Assembly (NCBI GenBank): GCA_036655755.1
Contig: JAVVPN010000066.1
Coordinates: 1-16,194, forward strand
Length of the DNA stretch: 16,194 nucleotides
DNA from: JAUNSR01 sp036655755
Lineage (GTDB): Bacteria; Bacteroidota; Bacteroidia; Bacteroidales; JAUNSR01
Direction: 5' to 3'
This document shows positions 1 to 8,263 of the stretch, piece by piece; position 1 is the first letter of the stretch; the number at the start of each line of letters is the position of its first letter. The position numbers and the translations under genes are program-made. A model generated the notes under the pieces. The model saw only the letters and a list, made by a program, of their open reading frames with translations. It was not told where the DNA came from and did not search any database.

Positions 1-2021
1 TTTACCTCCTGAATCTGATCCCCTTTTCTTGAATCGATATTCAGATTATTCTGTGCGGCAAGCAGATCCCGCTTATTAACCGAGCCCAATACGATTTCGG
101 TGGCCGACATCAGCGGAATCTCTTCGGTCGTGGTAACCGTTTCGTCTAAACCGAGGTAGCTCATCTCATTCACCAAGATCCGTTTTACCAGAAAATAATA
201 ACTCATGATCAATTGATCATGCATATTGAAGCTAAAGTCGTGGTTTTGTATGTTATCGATTACGATAAAATGAAAATCGGTCAGGATATGGTTTGCCTGA
301 AGAGAAGGGTGGGAGCTTACCGGGTTGAACGACCCTTTTAGAGCCATCTCTTTCAATACCTCATTGAAGTACAGATTCACTTTGCGTTCGTCCTTAAAGC
401 CGAAATTCATATTGATATGATAAATCAGTCCCGGTTCTATTTCAGTCAGCTGATAGGTAAGGTTGTGTGGCAAATCTACCGTCTGCGTATTGATGAACCA
501 ATAGGTTTCGGCTTTCTTCGGTTTGCGTAGAATCGAATACAGAATGGTGTCTTCAATCTGATCAGGGCGCGGGGTGTCGGTCATATAAATCAGATTAGAT
601 GCATATTGCGGTAGGGTAGTGTCGGTACGCATCGCCTTCAGTATGGGCAGATATTGTTTTAAATCGGCGAAAAGAATAAATTTCGAAGCGATTTTCGAAG
701 CGTGTGCCCAAGAATACATGATGGAAACATAAATCACCGTAAGTAAAATCGTAACCCATCCTCCGGTAAAGAATTTGGTGATATTGGCGGTCAGGAATCC
801 CACTTCGATCACCGAATAAACAGCGATATAAAGAATCACACACCATAACGGTACCCGTTTATACAAGTAGAATACAAGCAGTATCGAGGTGCAGATCATG
901 GCAAAGGAGATGGATAACCCGTAGGCCGACTCCATCGCGGCCGAATTCTGGAAGTACACCACCACAAACAGACAACAGATATACAATAGCCAGTTTATCT
1001 GTGGGATATACATCTGCCGTTTCAGATTGGTAGGGTAGTTGATGCGTATTTTCGGAAAGAAATTCAATGATATCGCTTCCGAAATGATCGTGAACGTTCC
1101 GGTTATCAATGCCTGGCTCGCAATGATGGCTGCCATTGTTGAGATGATCACTCCGATTGCCAGAAACCACGAGGGCATGATGGCGAAAAACGGATTGACA
1201 CTGGCCGATATCTCCTGATGTTCGGCAAGCAGCCACGCTCCCTGCCCGAAATAATTGACCAATAAAGAGGTAGATACGAATCCCCACGTAATCCGGATAT
1301 TCTTGATACCCACATGTCCCAGGTCCGAATAGAGGGCTTCGGCTCCTGTTGTACACAGGAATACCGCACCCAACAGTTTCAGTACGTCCGGATTGTGGAT
1401 AATCGTATGAACCGCATAATAAGGATTGATTGCTTTGAGAACTTCGGGATGCTTTAGCAATGGCACGATGCCCAGTACGAACAGCATCAGAAACCAGCTG
1501 AGCATTACCGGGCCGAATAATTTGCCTATTTTCTTTGTACCGAAAGGCTGAATCAGAAATATGAAAGTGAGGATGATGATCACCAACCCTACGACCGGTA
1601 TGTTTTTAGAGAACAACTGCAAACCCTCCATTGAGGAGGTTACCGTAATGGCAGGAGTGATCACTCCGTCGGCCATCAGCGCACACGCTCCGATGATGGC
1701 TACTAAAAAAGCCGACTTATGGTTTTTGACCATGGTAAACAATGAAAAGATACCCCCTTCTCCCTTGTTGCTTGCCTTCAGCGTAATAAATACATACTTA
1801 AAGGTTGCTTCAAGCATGATTGTCCAGAATACGCATGAAAGAGCACCCAATACGAAGGTGTGGTCAATCTTTCCTCCCGACTGCATGATCGCCTGCATCG
1901 TATATAAAGGAGAGGTGCCGAGGTCGCCATAAACAATCCCCAGTGTGATGATAAGACCGGCCGCTTTCACTTTCGAAACGCCGGAGTTGCCAACTGTTTC
2001 CATAATACCATTTTTTCTCAT
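1..2021 (-). CDS. kup: Kup-family potassium uptake transporter (3' end cut by window edge)
   Basis: Integral inner-membrane K+ uptake permease of the KUP/HAK/KT family, probably a K+/H+ symporter. The frame stays open from ATG at 2021 to base 1 (673 codons, no stop seen), so only the last residues can be missing; E. coli Kup has about 620. Family signatures are visible: GDLGTSPLY at residues 32-40, ADGVITPAITV near residue 115 and TTGAEALYSDLGHVG near 225. About twelve hydrophobic segments follow, then a soluble C-terminal region from about residue 440. A second in-frame ATG at 2003 (residue 7) could be the start; neither has a Shine-Dalgarno. The gene is separated from the upstream dipeptidase gene by a terminator and the 22-bp repeat array, so it is probably transcribed on its own. 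Family assignment is firm; the exact start is not. Confidence 0.95.
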   Translation of the reverse strand, partial: MRKNGIMETVGNSGVSKVKAAGLIITLGIVYGDLGTSPLYTMQAIMQSGGKIDHTFVLGALSCVFWTIMLEATFKYVFITLKASNKGEGGIFSLFTMVKNHKSAFLVAIIGACALMADGVITPAITVTSSMEGLQLFSKNIPVVGLVIIILTFIFLIQPFGTKKIGKLFGPVMLSWFLMLFVLGIVPLLKHPEVLKAINPYYAVHTIIHNPDVLKLLGAVFLCTTGAEALYSDLGHVGIKNIRITWGFVSTSLLVNYFGQGAWLLAEHQEISASVNPFFAIMPSWFLAIGVIISTMAAIIASQALITGTFTIISEAISLNFFPKIRINYPTNLKRQMYIPQINWLLYICCLFVVVYFQNSAAMESAYGLSISFAMICTSILLVFYLYKRVPLWCVILYIAVYSVIEVGFLTANITKFFTGGWVTILLTVIYVSIMYSWAHASKIASKFILFADLKQYLPILKAMRTDTTLPQYASNLIYMTDTPRPDQIEDTILYSILRKPKKAETYWFINTQTVDLPHNLTYQLTEIEPGLIYHINMNFGFKDERKVNLYFNEVLKEMALKGSFNPVSSHPSLQANHILTDFHFIVIDNIQNHDFSFNMHDQLIMSYYFLVKRILVNEMSYLGLDETVTTTEEIPLMSATEIVLGSVNKRDLLAAQNNLNIDSRKGDQIQEV

Positions 2022-2068
2022 TTACAACGGATAGGAACGGAAGATGGTTCACCCCTCCCGTGCTGATA

Positions 2069-2210
2069 GTCGGCGGACGATCTGACGGTTGCTCCCGAAC
2101 AACGGGATGTTTGCCCGCGAGCAACCCAATGTTTGTCCGCGAACGAACATTGGGTTCCTCGTGGGCGGCAGTTAAGTTGCTCGCGGACGGCGATCGGGTC
2201 GCTCGCGGAC
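2069..2210. repeat. Seven-unit array of a 10-bp palindromic core with exact 22-bp period
   Basis: Cores begin at 2069, 2091, 2113, 2135, 2157, 2179 and 2201: GTCGGCGGAC, GCTCCCGAAC, GCCCGCGAGC, GTCCGCGAAC, CCTCGTGGGC, GCTCGCGGAC, GCTCGCGGAC. The consensus GYYCGCGRRC is its own reverse complement; four cores match fully, two have one mismatch and one has two. Spacers are always 12 bp and differ in sequence, many ending in GTT. A 22-bp period is not a multiple of three, which argues against coding repeats. The block is much richer in GC than other spacers in the window and lies between the dipeptidase terminator and the kup start. Function unknown: it could be a multi-site operator, a structured leader or a dispersed genomic repeat. 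Confidence 0.85.
2113..2166. repeat. Imperfect 21-bp inverted repeat inside the 22-bp array
   Basis: The arm at 2113-2133 (core GCCCGCGAGC plus AACCCAATGTT) is the reverse complement of 2146-2166 (AACATTGGGTT plus CCTCGTGGGC) with two mismatches; the inner 11 bp are perfect. The core at 2135-2144 sits in the loop. As RNA this would be a strong hairpin in either direction, but no T-tract follows, so it is not an intrinsic terminator. Confidence 0.8.
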
Positions 2211-2230
2211 AATTACCCGTTGAGGGGGCA

Positions 2231-2265
2231 AAAAAGAGGCCCCGAACTCTCATGAATTCGGGGCC
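2231..2265 (-). terminator. Intrinsic terminator of the C69 dipeptidase gene
   Basis: A perfect 9-bp stem (GGCCCCGAA at 2238-2246, TTCGGGGCC at 2257-2265) has a 10-nt loop. Read on the minus strand it is followed by CTCTTTTTT. It begins about 28 bp after the dipeptidase stop codon and closes the minus-strand envelope gene group. Confidence 0.9.
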
Positions 2266-2293
2266 AATCTGGTTATAATTGATTTTTCTATTA

Positions 2294-3931
2294 TCAGAAT
2301 GTTACTTTCAGGCGCTCACCTGCATCGTTTGCAATTGAGCGATAGTACGATTCGGAATATCCCGGGAATTCCGGATAAGCGGCACCTCCGTAAGGTGTGC
2401 GCTCGAATGCTCCGTCTTTTTCGCGTTTTACGTTACCGTCGAGGAATTTAATCATCAGGTATTCACCCAGTTTTTTCCAGTTTGCCGTAGCGCTCTGCGC
2501 CTCGTTTACAGAATAATGGTTCAGATAGCCGATCGCTTCCTGCGGATTCACGGCATACAGTTCCATCGCCGCCTTTTCAATCGCGGGCTGCATCGACTGG
2601 TATTTGTCTTCCAGCTGATTCTGCAGTTTGCGGATATCGCCGATCATCTGATTGTAACGGTAGTAAGCTTGGTTTGCCACCCAGTTGTGTACCCAGAAAG
2701 CTGAGTTCCATGAAAGGGTATACATATCGCCGTTGCCAACCTGATAACATTCCGGAATTTCGGTCATGGCGCAATACATCGGCACATAAACGCAAGTGTT
2801 GGCATCGTCCACACCAAACCAAAGGATGCCTCCTACCGGAGCAGGCAACCAGCTGCGCATCTGAGCTACGAACGAAAATCCTGTTTGCTGAGTAGCAATG
2901 GCGCGTTCGTTTGTATATTTCACAGAATCAACCGTAAAGGTCATCGGACGGAATCGGTAAGGCACCTCAAACGGACCGGCGCCGATATCCTGCGTCATGT
3001 CGAACGGTGTTCCTTCAAAATGGTCGCGCATCATGTTCTGAACGTCGCGAACAGAAAGTAAGCGGTCCGGTTTTACATAAAGCGGCATCGGATTTTTGTC
3101 TTCACCCTTCAAGTAAGGCAGATAAGTGTCCATCCCTTGTTTGAAGCGGTTGAAGTATGACCATACGCGGGCATCGCAACCACGCAATGCGCCGAAATCT
3201 ACCGGAGCATACGCTGCCGAGAAGCTGAAGTCGCGGTTAAGGCCGTTGAAATATCCTTTTTCTCTTGCAAACGAGATTACATCCGGTGAATAGATGCAGT
3301 TTTCTTTATCGTCAAGCGGGAATGTGTGGATACGCGCCTGATTGGCATGCGCTGCAATACAATCGTCGGGGATGCGCACGGCTACCCATACGGCACCTTT
3401 GTTGTGCGGCCCTTTTCCGATCATCTCCATCACCCAGATCTCGTTCGGGTCGGCTATCGAGAACGATTCGCCCGAGCTGTAATAACCATACTCTTTTACC
3501 AGATCGGTCATCACTTTGATCGCTTCGCGCGCAGTTTTGGCACGTTGCAGGGTTACATAAATCAGCGAGCCGTAATCCATGATACCGGTAGTGTCGGACA
3601 ACTCTTCGCGTCCGCCCCAAGTCGATTCGGAGATGGTCAGCTGATGTTCGTTCATATTGCCGGTAACAGAATATGTTTTGCTCACTTGCGGAATCTTTCC
3701 AAGATATTTGTTGGTATCCCATTCGTAAATATCGAGCATCGTTCCTTTTGGATAGGATGCTGCAGGCCAGTGATACAATTCACCGTACAGAACATGAGAA
3801 TCGGCTGCGTAGGTAATCATCGTTGATCCGTCGGCGGATGCTTTTTTCCCTACCAGCAAACTTGTGCAAGCTTGCGATTCGCCCGCATACAGACCCAACA
3901 GGGCGATGCAACAAGTGAGAAGTTTCTTCAT
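2294..3931 (-). CDS. Secreted C69-family dipeptidase
   Basis: Peptidase family C69 (PepD/secernin type), an N-terminal-nucleophile cysteine hydrolase that releases dipeptides; here probably periplasmic or surface-exposed. I take the start at 3931 (545 aa), which opens a classic signal peptide: MKK, a hydrophobic core, then SQA before Cys22. The following block (CTSLLVGKKASADGSTMITY) is the family N-terminus, so signal-peptide removal would itself expose the catalytic Cys22. An in-frame ATG at 3997 adds 22 residues but overlaps the M23 gene by 23 bp and buries the signal peptide, so it is unlikely. Further family-like blocks include ISESTWGGRE and SGESFSIADPNEIWVMEMIGKG. The gene lies 43 bp after the M23 gene and ends at a strong terminator, so it is probably the last gene of the group, supplying dipeptides from cell-wall or dietary peptides. 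Confidence 0.92.
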   Translation of the reverse strand: MKKLLTCCIALLGLYAGESQACTSLLVGKKASADGSTMITYAADSHVLYGELYHWPAASYPKGTMLDIYEWDTNKYLGKIPQVSKTYSVTGNMNEHQLTISESTWGGREELSDTTGIMDYGSLIYVTLQRAKTAREAIKVMTDLVKEYGYYSSGESFSIADPNEIWVMEMIGKGPHNKGAVWVAVRIPDDCIAAHANQARIHTFPLDDKENCIYSPDVISFAREKGYFNGLNRDFSFSAAYAPVDFGALRGCDARVWSYFNRFKQGMDTYLPYLKGEDKNPMPLYVKPDRLLSVRDVQNMMRDHFEGTPFDMTQDIGAGPFEVPYRFRPMTFTVDSVKYTNERAIATQQTGFSFVAQMRSWLPAPVGGILWFGVDDANTCVYVPMYCAMTEIPECYQVGNGDMYTLSWNSAFWVHNWVANQAYYRYNQMIGDIRKLQNQLEDKYQSMQPAIEKAAMELYAVNPQEAIGYLNHYSVNEAQSATANWKKLGEYLMIKFLDGNVKREKDGAFERTPYGGAAYPEFPGYSESYYRSIANDAGERLKVTF

Positions 3932-3959
3932 AGAATAATAATTGAATGTTTTAATAATG

Positions 3960-3967
3960 CAAAGAAA
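3960..3967 (-). promoter_or_regulatory. Weak candidate -7 box for the C69 dipeptidase
   Basis: On the minus strand the sequence reads TTTCTTTG, one mismatch from the Bacteroides -7 consensus TAnnTTTG, 28 bp before the chosen start. No -33 TTTG is seen at the expected spacing, so transcription from the upstream M23 gene may be enough. Confidence 0.25.
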
Positions 3968-3974
3968 TAAAAAA

Positions 3975-5669
3975 TTACCAATAAAAAGTGCGTTCATCGC
4001 GCTTCTCGTTGCCTCGTTTGTCTGTAAGGACGACAGAAAGTGTATGTTTTTTACCTTTTCCTATCTTTTGAGTATCGATCCGGTAGCTGATCACGCTGCT
4101 TTTTCCGTCGTGTTCGAATAAAGCAAACTGGCCGTCCACTTCGCCGCGCCAGGTTTTTATACCCGACTCGCCGTCGGACATGCGGTAACGAATGGTTCCG
4201 GTTTTTCCCCAGCCTTCCGGATTAACGGGCGACAAGACGGGGGCGATGGTATCTGCCATTACGATAAACGATCCGAAATTGCGAATCGCTGTTTTGACGG
4301 TTCCGTTTTCGTATTCGCCTCCGATGTAAGCGGGCGCTCCGTTGCGAAGCGAGGCGATATAATATTTGCTTTTATCGGAAAGCGGATCGGAGGTCAGTGC
4401 GATTTTCATATCCACGTAGCTGTGGATCGGCACGAGCGGGTCGCCCACATGGTGTACTTTTGAAAATCCTTTGGCCGATGAGGCGGTGCGATACGTGAAA
4501 TCGAGGTCGGTATACAACATCCCCTGCGGCAATACGATCGAAAAGCTGTCGGTATGATAGCTGTTGTCCTGATCGTAGGCGAACAGGCACACCCCTTTCT
4601 GTTTGGGTTCGGGTATCTCCTGTCGCTTGCCGCGGATGGTAAACGGAAAAACCTTTTTATTCCCGTGGGCGTCCGACAATTCGAGCCGTATGCGGTAGGG
4701 GCGTTCTTCATTGATGGTGATTTCACCTCTGTCGATCGCCTGACGGTAGCAGTTGAGGTTATTTCCCGGATCTATAAAAAGCTTCATTACCATCGACCGG
4801 CGTGATTGCCAATCGGCATAATCGATCAGCGAATTCAGATAGCGGGTATCCGCAAAGGCAAAACGGTTGTGTTGCATCGAAAAATGGAGCGTGTCGTCGA
4901 CAAATAAACGTACCTGCTTTACGCCGTAGATGTTTGTGGTTTCATCCATCCGGTCGTAGGCTTTTACCCCGATTCCGATTTTACCCCATGCTGTCACTGT
5001 TTTATTCAGTACGGTCGAACCATCCTCTTTTCGTACAGGATTGGTGGTAACGGGTGCGTTCCCGCCATTCACCACCCCTTCGATGGGGTAGATGCGAATG
5101 TTGCGCAGGTTTGGTTTGGTAGTGTCTTTTACTTTATTGATGAAATACGGAAGCGGATCAATGGGATCTTGCGTTTCCGTATCGCGGATCTCAAAATGGA
5201 GATGGGGACCTCCCGAACTGCCCGAATTGCCGCTTTTGGCAACGATTTCACCTCGCTTTACCGGCAGATCCTCTTTGTCGGGATAAATATCCGCGATAAA
5301 GGTTTCGTGTTCGTACTGATAATCCTTTACATAGCGCCGTATTTCGGGCGAGAAGTTTTCGAGATGAGCGTAAACGGTTGTCATCCCGTTGTGGTGGGAG
5401 ATGTAAAGCGCTCTTCCGTAACCCCATGGTGAAACGGAGATACGGGATACCCATCCTTCGTCGAAACTGTAAATGGGATGCCCGGTGGATCCCTGCGTTT
5501 TGAAGTCGATTCCCGAGTGGAAATGATTATTGCGCAATTCTGCAAAATTACCACTTAAGAAGGGTTGCATTTTTACCGGAATCTGATAAGTTCTTTCGGG
5601 TCCGGCCTGTGCTGTCGCCGTAAGGGTAGCCAACGGCAATAGCATATATAAAAGCGTGTTTCTGAGCAT
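3975..5669 (-). CDS. M23 family zinc metallopeptidase (LytM-like peptidoglycan endopeptidase)
   Basis: Exported peptidase expected to cut peptidoglycan cross-bridges or stem peptides. The 564-aa protein has a signal peptide ending near residue 22 (ATAQA). The catalytic domain comes unusually early, about residues 37-175, and has every active-site element: HSGID (H51, D55), YAHL (H102) and HLHFE (H156, H158). It is therefore likely an active Zn enzyme rather than an EnvC/NlpD-type activator. The remaining 390 residues are beta-rich, look like Ig-like or partner-binding domains, and have no named motif I recognise. The gene follows the DUF5686 gene by 50 bp, and a promoter-like sequence lies in that gap. 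The downstream C69 dipeptidase could process the peptides it releases; that link is inference. Confidence 0.92.
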   Translation of the reverse strand: MLRNTLLYMLLPLATLTATAQAGPERTYQIPVKMQPFLSGNFAELRNNHFHSGIDFKTQGSTGHPIYSFDEGWVSRISVSPWGYGRALYISHHNGMTTVYAHLENFSPEIRRYVKDYQYEHETFIADIYPDKEDLPVKRGEIVAKSGNSGSSGGPHLHFEIRDTETQDPIDPLPYFINKVKDTTKPNLRNIRIYPIEGVVNGGNAPVTTNPVRKEDGSTVLNKTVTAWGKIGIGVKAYDRMDETTNIYGVKQVRLFVDDTLHFSMQHNRFAFADTRYLNSLIDYADWQSRRSMVMKLFIDPGNNLNCYRQAIDRGEITINEERPYRIRLELSDAHGNKKVFPFTIRGKRQEIPEPKQKGVCLFAYDQDNSYHTDSFSIVLPQGMLYTDLDFTYRTASSAKGFSKVHHVGDPLVPIHSYVDMKIALTSDPLSDKSKYYIASLRNGAPAYIGGEYENGTVKTAIRNFGSFIVMADTIAPVLSPVNPEGWGKTGTIRYRMSDGESGIKTWRGEVDGQFALFEHDGKSSVISYRIDTQKIGKGKKHTLSVVLTDKRGNEKRDERTFYW

Positions 5670-5695
5670 AACGGATCAATTAAGTAAGCCGGAAG

Positions 5696-5726
5696 CAAAT
5701 ATAACAGAAAAAAACGCTATCAGAAA
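5696..5726 (-). promoter_or_regulatory. Predicted Bacteroides-type promoter for the M23 gene
   Basis: Minus strand: TATATTTG (5703-5696) matches TAnnTTTG exactly, and TTTC (5726-5723) lies 19 bp upstream, one base from the -33 TTTG element. It is placed 27 bp before the M23 start and overlaps the stop codon of the DUF5686 gene, so the M23-C69 pair may be transcribed independently of it. Confidence 0.5.
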
Positions 5727-8263
5727 GTAACATGCATGCTTATCCGGACTCCTCTTTTGTCAATATTCGGGTGGTCGCGATAAGAAAGGCGCCATACGTA
5801 ATCTACCCGTAATAATTTGAATATGTTTTCAACTCCTACCGAGGCTTCCATGTAAGGGGTTTTCCCCATTCGGTAGGCCCCTTCGGGAAAGGCAAACAGA
5901 TGCGGGTTGTTCTGAGGCAGGTTTTTACTGCTCAGATTACCGAACATACCCCGGAAGGAAACCACTTCTCGCCATTTCAGCAATTTCAGCAATGGCACAC
6001 GGTTGAATATCCATCCGTTCATAAAATAGGTCAGATCCCATGAAGCGTATTCATCATTGATAAACTCAACCGCGTTCATCAATGAATACGATTGCGGCTG
6101 AATGATATAGGATAAGTTCGCGTTTGGCAGAATCAGCATCGGGAACGGTACCGCATCCCATACTTTTCCGGCTTTGATATAGCTGTCGATATATCCGTAG
6201 GCTGAAAACCAGAATCGTTTTTCAATACCGATTTCCGTACGGTTATACGTATAGTCTGAGCCCAGCCACCCTTTTTTCGCCGTAATGTGCGAAGCGTAAA
6301 AAACGGGCGTTTCGGGAGTGATCAGAATACGCCGTGTTTTCATCTGGTAGAATTTCTCGCCGGGTGCGTACCGAATCCGGAATTCGGCTTCGGTCATCAT
6401 GAAATCCTTTACGGGCCGGATGGTCTGATCGGGAAGCAATTGGTCGAATTTCACGCATTCGGTAGCGTATTCGATTTTATTGCGCAGGCTTACGTTGTAC
6501 GATAAGCCCGAATAGTGTTCGCGCTGATAGCTCAGTTCTGCTTTACGCAGGTAGGTTACCCGGTCGTCACTTTTGCGTTTAAGCGACAATACGATGTTGT
6601 CTTTGTTGGTAAACAGGTATTGCTGGCCGAGCTGGTCGATATCATACGTATAGGATGCGCGCAAGGAATGCACCGGAAATTCATGTGCATGCTCTTTTTT
6701 GTCAAGAAAGCTGTATTCAACCTGCGCTTTGTATTTAAACCGTTCGTCGCGGGTGCCGTAAGCCACATATCCGCTTCCAAACCATCGATTGTTGAGTTCG
6801 GCGGTAGTAAGCCCTCCGATGCGGAAGCGCGCTCCCTCGAATGAGTTTCCGCTGATCAGCGTATTGATGGGACCGATATCTACTTTAGGTTTTTCAACCG
6901 GTACCGGTATGTAGCCCCCTACAATCATGGAGATCAGTTTTTCGGAATAATAGAAAATGGGTACTTCGCGTAAATTAACCAACAGTTTATCGACTGCGTT
7001 TTCTTTTTCGCGAATGGCGATGTGCCGGTTTTCCTTCCAGTAACTTTCATCCTGGAAGCGAGCTTCGGGTAATGTTACGGTTGGAGCTTCCTGTTCGAAA
7101 ACAGCCGGATCGGGTGCTTCGAAAGAGTGTTTCTTGTACGTATTGATGCGCCGGGCGTATACTCCCTGTAATTTGTCGGCAAGTTTGAATTCGATTGCGA
7201 TATCGTCTTTCTGCAACAACCGGATATTATCGGGTGTACGCTCGTATTCCTGCACGATCGACATTTTATCGACGAAGTTCAGGTTGATGTCATACGGCAC
7301 ATTCAGGTGTGCTTTTTTTACGAAATAGGTGGAATCGAGGGCAACGTAAAGATGCCCGGTAAAACCGAATGTTTCGGATACGCGGGGTACGAATCCCAGA
7401 TCCTGACATTTTATGCCGTCTACCATCACGGTATCGAGCAGATAATATTTATAGAAGTTTGGTCCCATTGATGAAATGGGGCTTACGAAGCGATTGAAAA
7501 ACAGAGAGATGTCGTTTTGGAAAATATCGATCTCTTTGAAGGCTTCGCTGAAAAGGGCATTCAGGCTCTCTTCGGGCAACATCTCATCCAGTCCGTCATG
7601 CTTGTACGCTTCGACCACTTTTTTTGCGGTTTCGGGAGAGTGACGGTAATAATTATTTTCAATCAGCTCTTTGGTAGAGATGGTCAGAATCGGCTTATGG
7701 GATATTTCGGACGTATCGACGTAATTTTTGAGGAATCCGAATTTGCGGTATAACCATTTTTGTTGTCGTATGCTGTCGAAGTCGTTAAGGGCATGCGTGA
7801 GCTTTTCGTAGCGTTGATACGAGTAATAGGGTTCGGCATGCGGATCGCCCGCTTTTCGGTTATCTATGATCTTCTGAACAAACTCAACGGCAGGATTTCC
7901 TTTTTTTGTATATTTCTCCTTTTTAGGTTTGATGGTTACTTCCGACAGTTGATATTGCGATGGGATAAGGTTGATGATGAGCGGATTCTTTTTTACAGAG
8001 GCTACCGGTACGGAATATTCGTGATAGCCGATGCAGGAAACGGTAAGCGTTTGTTTCGGACCGGCTTCTAACCGGAATTTACCTGCTTCATCCGACATAG
8101 CCCCATGGGTGGTTCCTTTCAGATAAACAGAAACATAACTCAACGGTTCATGCGTCAATGAATCTTGGATTATTCCTTCAATTAATCTGGTCTGGGCGAA
8201 TGCGGGTGTTATCATCCACATTATCAGACAGCCTATGAGAATAATCGTTTTGCTTTGTTTCAT
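5720..8263 (-). CDS. DUF5686 family outer-membrane protein with carboxypeptidase-like regulatory domain
   Basis: The 847-aa protein starts with a signal peptide (cleavage after about residue 23, PAFA then Q). A CarboxypepD_reg-like beta-sandwich follows at about residues 27-110 (VSVYLKGTTHGAMSDEAGKF, then SCIGYHEYSVPV), the domain that precedes many Bacteroidetes outer-membrane barrels. The remainder matches DUF5686 in layout: a charged middle part, then many alternating aromatic strands ending in MHVTF, with a terminal Phe as expected of outer-membrane barrels. It is not a TonB receptor, since no plug is seen. The molecular function of the family is not established. The gene has a well-spaced promoter, a leader hairpin and the shared start-codon leader described elsewhere, and opens the envelope gene group. 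The family call comes from motif memory, not a database search. Confidence 0.85.
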   Translation of the reverse strand: MKQSKTIILIGCLIMWMITPAFAQTRLIEGIIQDSLTHEPLSYVSVYLKGTTHGAMSDEAGKFRLEAGPKQTLTVSCIGYHEYSVPVASVKKNPLIINLIPSQYQLSEVTIKPKKEKYTKKGNPAVEFVQKIIDNRKAGDPHAEPYYSYQRYEKLTHALNDFDSIRQQKWLYRKFGFLKNYVDTSEISHKPILTISTKELIENNYYRHSPETAKKVVEAYKHDGLDEMLPEESLNALFSEAFKEIDIFQNDISLFFNRFVSPISSMGPNFYKYYLLDTVMVDGIKCQDLGFVPRVSETFGFTGHLYVALDSTYFVKKAHLNVPYDINLNFVDKMSIVQEYERTPDNIRLLQKDDIAIEFKLADKLQGVYARRINTYKKHSFEAPDPAVFEQEAPTVTLPEARFQDESYWKENRHIAIREKENAVDKLLVNLREVPIFYYSEKLISMIVGGYIPVPVEKPKVDIGPINTLISGNSFEGARFRIGGLTTAELNNRWFGSGYVAYGTRDERFKYKAQVEYSFLDKKEHAHEFPVHSLRASYTYDIDQLGQQYLFTNKDNIVLSLKRKSDDRVTYLRKAELSYQREHYSGLSYNVSLRNKIEYATECVKFDQLLPDQTIRPVKDFMMTEAEFRIRYAPGEKFYQMKTRRILITPETPVFYASHITAKKGWLGSDYTYNRTEIGIEKRFWFSAYGYIDSYIKAGKVWDAVPFPMLILPNANLSYIIQPQSYSLMNAVEFINDEYASWDLTYFMNGWIFNRVPLLKLLKWREVVSFRGMFGNLSSKNLPQNNPHLFAFPEGAYRMGKTPYMEASVGVENIFKLLRVDYVWRLSYRDHPNIDKRGVRISMHVTF

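Noticed and set aside
859..1356. 165-codon minus-strand frame within kup
   Set aside because: It is in a different frame from a continuous, recognisable Kup sequence and shows no domain of its own.
2069..2210. Possible CRISPR array
   Set aside because: Repeats of 10 bp and spacers of 12 bp are far too short, the repeats are degenerate, and no cas genes are nearby.
1864..2253. 129-codon minus-strand frame spanning the kup start and the 22-bp array
   Set aside because: It overlaps the first 52 codons of kup in another frame, its product is Arg/Pro/Ser-rich because it reads the GC-rich repeats, and it resembles no family.
2060..2278. 72-codon plus-strand frame across the 22-bp array
   Set aside because: It runs through a non-triplet repeat and the dipeptidase terminator, so it is better explained as an accident of GC-rich sequence with few stops.
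3326..3826. 166-codon plus-strand frame opposite the dipeptidase gene
   Set aside because: It is antisense to a well-supported gene and has no recognisable motif; probably a product of codon bias.
3932..3997. Longer N-terminus for the C69 dipeptidase starting at 3997
   Set aside because: It would overlap the M23 gene and place 22 residues before a complete signal peptide that begins at 3931.
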